A DNA stretch of 64,000 bases from assembly GCF_001673635.1 (NCBI RefSeq), contig NZ_LZMH01000052.1:62001-126000 (forward strand), given 5' to 3'. The translations under genes and the position numbers were made by a program. The notes beneath the pieces are model-generated. The model made no database searches. It saw only the letters and a list, made by a program, of their open reading frames with translations, and was not told where the DNA came from. Positions 60,887 to 64,000 of the stretch are shown piece by piece (position 1 is the first letter of the stretch; the number at the start of each line of letters is the position of its first letter). The DNA comes from Mycobacterium asiaticum. GTDB lineage: Bacteria; Actinomycetota; Actinomycetes; Mycobacteriales; Mycobacteriaceae.

Positions 60887-62140
60887 GTGCCCAGCCCCAA
60901 TCTTCCCCCGAAGTTCGATTTCACCGACCCCGACATCTACACCGAGCGTATTCCGGTCGAAGAGTTTGCTGAGGTGCGGGCGACCGCTCCGGTGTGGTGG
61001 AACGAGCAGGACCCGGAAAACTGCGGCGGGTTCCATGACGGTGGCTACTGGGCGATCACCAAGCTCAACGACGTCAAAGAGGTATCGCGCCGCAGTGACG
61101 TCTTCTCCAGCTACGAGAACGGTGTGATCCCCCGGTTCAACAACGACATCGCGCGCGAGGACATCGAGGTGCAGCGGTTCGTGATGCTGAACATGGATGC
61201 GCCGCACCACACCCGGTTGCGCAAGATCATCTCCCGCGGGTTCACGCCGCGCGCGGTGGGACGCCTGCAGGACGAATTGCACGAGCGTGCCCAGAAGATT
61301 GCCCAGGAGGCGCTGGCGACGGGCACCGGTGACTTCGTCGAGCAGGTCTCCGCCGAATTGCCGCTTCAGGCGATCGCCGGTCTGCTCGGGGTGCCGCAGG
61401 AGGATCGCGGCAAGTTGTTCGAGTGGTCGAATGAGATGACCGGCAACGACGACCCGGAGTACGCGCACATCGACCCCAAGATGTCATCGGCGGAGCTGAT
61501 CGGCTACGCGATGAAGATGGCCGAAGAGCGGGCCAAGAACCCCGGCGACGACATCGTCACCCAGCTGATCCAGGCCGACATCGACGGCGAGAAGCTCTCC
61601 GATGACGAGTTCGGCTTCTTCGTGGTGATGTTGGCGGTGGCCGGCAACGAAACCACCCGCAACTCCATCACCCAGGGCATGATGGCCTTCGCCGACTTCC
61701 CGGACCAGTGGGAGCTCTACAAGAAGGAGCGCCCGGAGACGGCCGCCGACGAGATCGTCCGCTGGGCTACCCCGGTCACCTGCTTCCAGCGCACGGCGCT
61801 CGAGGACTACGAACTGTCCGGGGTGAAGATCAAGAAGGGCCAGCGGGTGATCATGTTCTACCGTTCGGCCAATTTCGACGAAGAGGTCTTCGAGGATCCG
61901 TACTCGTTCAACATCCTGCGAAACCCCAACCCGCACGTTGGTTTTGGCGGCACCGGGGCGCACTACTGCATTGGCGCCAACCTCGCGCGGATGACGATCA
62001 ACCTGATCTTCAACGCCGTCGCCGATCACATGCCGGACCTCAAGCCATTGTCCAAGCCCGAACGGCTGCGGTCGGGGTGGCTGAACGGCATCAAGCATTG
62101 GCAGGTCGACTACACCGGCAAGTGCCCGGTGGCGCACTGA
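60887..62140 (+). CDS. cyp125: Cytochrome P450 CYP125, cholesterol C26/C27 monooxygenase
   Basis: CYP125 begins side-chain degradation by oxidising the terminal methyl of cholesterol or cholestenone. The 417-aa protein has the oxygen-binding helix VAGNETTRNS, a YRSANFDEEVF block and the heme ligand in FGGTGAHYCIGANLAR. The GTG at 60887 follows AGGAG and gives MPSPNLPPKFDF. H37Rv CYP125 is annotated about 16 residues longer, an extension not supported by the ribosome site here. fadE28 follows after 5 nt, so they form an operon. Confidence 0.95.
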   Translation: MPSPNLPPKFDFTDPDIYTERIPVEEFAEVRATAPVWWNEQDPENCGGFHDGGYWAITKLNDVKEVSRRSDVFSSYENGVIPRFNNDIAREDIEVQRFVMLNMDAPHHTRLRKIISRGFTPRAVGRLQDELHERAQKIAQEALATGTGDFVEQVSAELPLQAIAGLLGVPQEDRGKLFEWSNEMTGNDDPEYAHIDPKMSSAELIGYAMKMAEERAKNPGDDIVTQLIQADIDGEKLSDDEFGFFVVMLAVAGNETTRNSITQGMMAFADFPDQWELYKKERPETAADEIVRWATPVTCFQRTALEDYELSGVKIKKGQRVIMFYRSANFDEEVFEDPYSFNILRNPNPHVGFGGTGAHYCIGANLARMTINLIFNAVADHMPDLKPLSKPERLRSGWLNGIKHWQVDYTGKCPVAH

Positions 62141-62145
62141 TCACG

Positions 62146-63150
62146 ATGGACTTCGATCTCTCCGCAGAGCAGGAGGCCGTCGCCGACGTTGTCACGTCGG
62201 TCATGCAGCGTGACCTGACCTGGAAAGCCCTGGCCGACGGTGGTGTTACGGCTCTGGCGGTGCCCGAACGCCTCGGCGGTGACGGGGTAGGGCTTTCGGA
62301 AGTGGGCACGGTGCTGACCGAACTCGGACGGCATGGCGCGATCACCGAGGCACTGGCCACCCTCGGTTTCGGTGTGGTGCCGTTGCTCGACCTGGCCTCC
62401 GAGGAGCAACAGGACCGTTTTCTGGCCGGGGTAGCCAAAGGCGGGGTGCTCACCGCCGCGCTCAACGAGCCCGGCCGGGCGCTGCCGGATCGGCCCGCGG
62501 TGACGTTCAGTGGTGGCCGGTTGTCGGGCGTGAAGGTCAGCGTCGGGTACGCCGAAGCCGCGGACTGGATGCTGGTGACGGCCGACACCGCGGTGGTGGT
62601 GGTGTCACCGAAAGCCGATGGTGTGCAACTGGTCCGGACGCCGACGTCGAATGGTTCCGACGAGTACTCGGTGACATTCAACGACGTCGCGGTCGCAGAG
62701 TCTGACGTTCTGGCCGGCGCTTCACCGGCCCGGGTGAATCAGTTGGCGCTGGCGATGATCGGCGCGTACGCGGACGGCCTGGTGGCCGGGGCGCTGCGAC
62801 TGACCGCGGACTACGTCGCCAACCGCAAGCAGTTCGGCAAGCCGCTGTCGACATTCCAGACGGTCGCGGCGCAGTTGGCGGAGGTCTACATCGCCTCGCG
62901 CACAATCAATTTGGCGGCCAAGGCGGTGATCTGGAAGCTGGCCGAGGGCCGGGATGCCGATTCCGACCTGGACGTGCTCGGATACTGGCTGGCGTCGCAG
63001 GCGCCGCCGGTGATGCAGATCTGTCACCACCTGCACGGCGGGATGGGCATGGATATCACCTATCCGATGCACCGGTACTACTCCACGATCAAGGACCTGA
63101 CCCGGTTGTTGGGCGGGCCCTCGCATCGTCTCGATTTGGTGGGAGTCTGA
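62146..63150 (+). CDS. fadE28: Acyl-CoA dehydrogenase subunit FadE28 (ChsE1)
   Basis: The 334-aa short subunit pairs with FadE29 to dehydrogenate the three-carbon side-chain thioester. Blocks are NRKQFGKPLSTFQTVAAQL and HLHGGMGMDITYPMHRYY. The ATG at 62146 is 5 nt after the cyp125 stop. The stop shares one base with the fadE29 start. Confidence 0.94.
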   Translation: MDFDLSAEQEAVADVVTSVMQRDLTWKALADGGVTALAVPERLGGDGVGLSEVGTVLTELGRHGAITEALATLGFGVVPLLDLASEEQQDRFLAGVAKGGVLTAALNEPGRALPDRPAVTFSGGRLSGVKVSVGYAEAADWMLVTADTAVVVVSPKADGVQLVRTPTSNGSDEYSVTFNDVAVAESDVLAGASPARVNQLALAMIGAYADGLVAGALRLTADYVANRKQFGKPLSTFQTVAAQLAEVYIASRTINLAAKAVIWKLAEGRDADSDLDVLGYWLASQAPPVMQICHHLHGGMGMDITYPMHRYYSTIKDLTRLLGGPSHRLDLVGV

Positions 63151-64000
63151 TGTTCATCGACTTGACTCCGGAGCAGCGTCAGCTGCAGGCGGAGCTACGG
63201 GAATACTTCTCGAATCTGATTTCGTCCGATGAGGCGAAGGCGATGGAGCAGGACCGTCACAACGAGGCCTACCGCGCGGTGATCCGCCGGATGGGCAAAG
63301 ACGGCAAGCTTGGTGTCGGGTGGCCAAAAGAGTACGGCGGTCTGGGATTTGGGCCGATTGAGCAGTCGATCTTCGTCAACGAGGCGCACCGGGCCGACGT
63401 ACCGCTGCCCGCAGTCACGCTGCAGACGGTAGGTCCGGTGCTGCAGCAGTTCGGCAGCGAGTTGCAGAAGAAGAAGTTCCTGCCGGCGATCCTGGCCGGT
63501 GAGGTGCACTTTGCGATCGGCTACACCGAACCGGACGCGGGCACCGACCTGGCGTCGTTGCGGACGACGGCCGTGCGGCACGGCGACGAGTACATCGTCA
63601 ACGGGCAGAAGATCTTCACCACCGGCGCGCACGACGCCGACTACATCTGGCTGGCTTGCCGCACCGACCCCGAAGCCGTAAAACACAAGGGCATTTCGAT
63701 TCTGATCGTCGACACCAAGGACCCCGGCTACTCCTGGACGCCGATCATACTGTCCGACGGCGCCCACCACACCAACGCCACCTACTACAACGACGTGCGG
63801 GTGCCGGCCGACATGTTGGTGGGGGAGGAGAACGGCGGCTGGCGGCTGATCACGACGCAGCTCAACAACGAGCGGGTGATGCTGGGGCCGGCCGGGCGCA
63901 CCGCGGGCATCTATGACCGTGTGCACGCGTGGGCGTCCAAGCCCGGTGGCGACGGCGTCACCCCTATCGATCACCAGGACGTCAAACGGGCGCTCGGCGA
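63150..64000 (+). CDS. fadE29: Acyl-CoA dehydrogenase FadE29 (ChsE2), 3' end cut by window edge
   Basis: The frame is open from ATG 63150 to the right edge, 283 residues out of about 387 in H37Rv. It begins MFIDLTPEQRQLQAELREYF and contains GYTEPDAGTDLASLRTTA, INGQKIFTT-type NGQKIFTTGAHDAD and LNNERVMLGPAGR. The start overlaps the fadE28 stop by one base (TGATG), fitting an alpha2beta2 pair. The FAD-binding C-terminus is outside the window. Confidence 0.94.
   Translation, partial: MFIDLTPEQRQLQAELREYFSNLISSDEAKAMEQDRHNEAYRAVIRRMGKDGKLGVGWPKEYGGLGFGPIEQSIFVNEAHRADVPLPAVTLQTVGPVLQQFGSELQKKKFLPAILAGEVHFAIGYTEPDAGTDLASLRTTAVRHGDEYIVNGQKIFTTGAHDADYIWLACRTDPEAVKHKGISILIVDTKDPGYSWTPIILSDGAHHTNATYYNDVRVPADMLVGEENGGWRLITTQLNNERVMLGPAGRTAGIYDRVHAWASKPGGDGVTPIDHQDVKRALG

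Overview
The window is high-GC actinobacterial DNA from a slow-growing, non-tuberculous Mycobacterium. The evidence is four PPE-MPTR genes, a complete mce operon, and gene-by-gene recall-level similarity to the H37Rv cholesterol-catabolism locus from about Rv3577 down to Rv3543c, read here in the opposite direction. I cannot name the species. H37Rv correspondences come from remembered sequences and gene order, not from a search.

Layout. (1) 1-5.0 kb: an MBL-fold hydrolase (Rv3577-like, cut by the left edge), pxpA, lppH and a three-gene zinc/manganese-type ABC importer. A 21-bp palindrome separates the importer from a divergent LacI-family regulator (Rv3575c-like). (2) 6.1-14.5 kb: KstR and its regulon for sterol side chain and rings A/B: fadE34, an Rv3572-like secreted protein, kshB and hsaA-hsaD-hsaC-hsaB. 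KstR boxes lie in both divergent intergenic regions. (3) 14.5-30.5 kb: a 16-kb block between hsaB and nat, which are neighbours in H37Rv. It holds an unrecognised gene, a cholesterol-oxidase-like GMC oxidoreductase, a complete mce operon (yrbEA, yrbEB, mceA-F, one Mce-associated gene), a CHAD protein, a membrane coiled-coil protein and a 1027-aa Ser/Thr kinase with a Kelch beta-propeller ectodomain. (4) 30.5-39.1 kb: nat, an aspB-like aminotransferase, fadE33-fadE32-fadE31-fadD3, and the divergent fadE30-ipdF pair. (5) 39.1-47.2 kb: four consecutive PPE-MPTR genes where H37Rv has one (PPE64). (6) 47.3-57.5 kb: kstR2-fadA6, an Rv3555c-like gene between two 62-bp palindromic repeats, the echA20-ipdA-ipdB-ipdC-fdxB operon and divergent Rv3549c/Rv3548c-like SDRs. 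(7) 57.5-64 kb: a methyltransferase, a ddn homologue, an NTF2-like protein and fadA5 on the minus strand, then divergent cyp125-fadE28-fadE29, the last cut by the right edge.

How it works together. CYP125, FadA5, FadE28/FadE29 and FadE34 oxidise and shorten the sterol side chain. KshB (with KshA elsewhere) and HsaA-D open rings A and B. FadD3, FadE30, IpdF, EchA20, IpdA/B/C, FadE31-33 and FadA6 degrade the remaining C/D-ring propionate (HIP). KstR boxes (TnnAACnnGTTnnA) lie at the side-chain and A/B-ring genes. KstR2 boxes (AnCAAGnnCTTGnT) lie at the three C/D-ring promoters. No box of either type was seen at the mce operon or the Kelch kinase, so that block is probably controlled separately.

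I saw no tRNA, rRNA, CRISPR array, transposase or phage gene.
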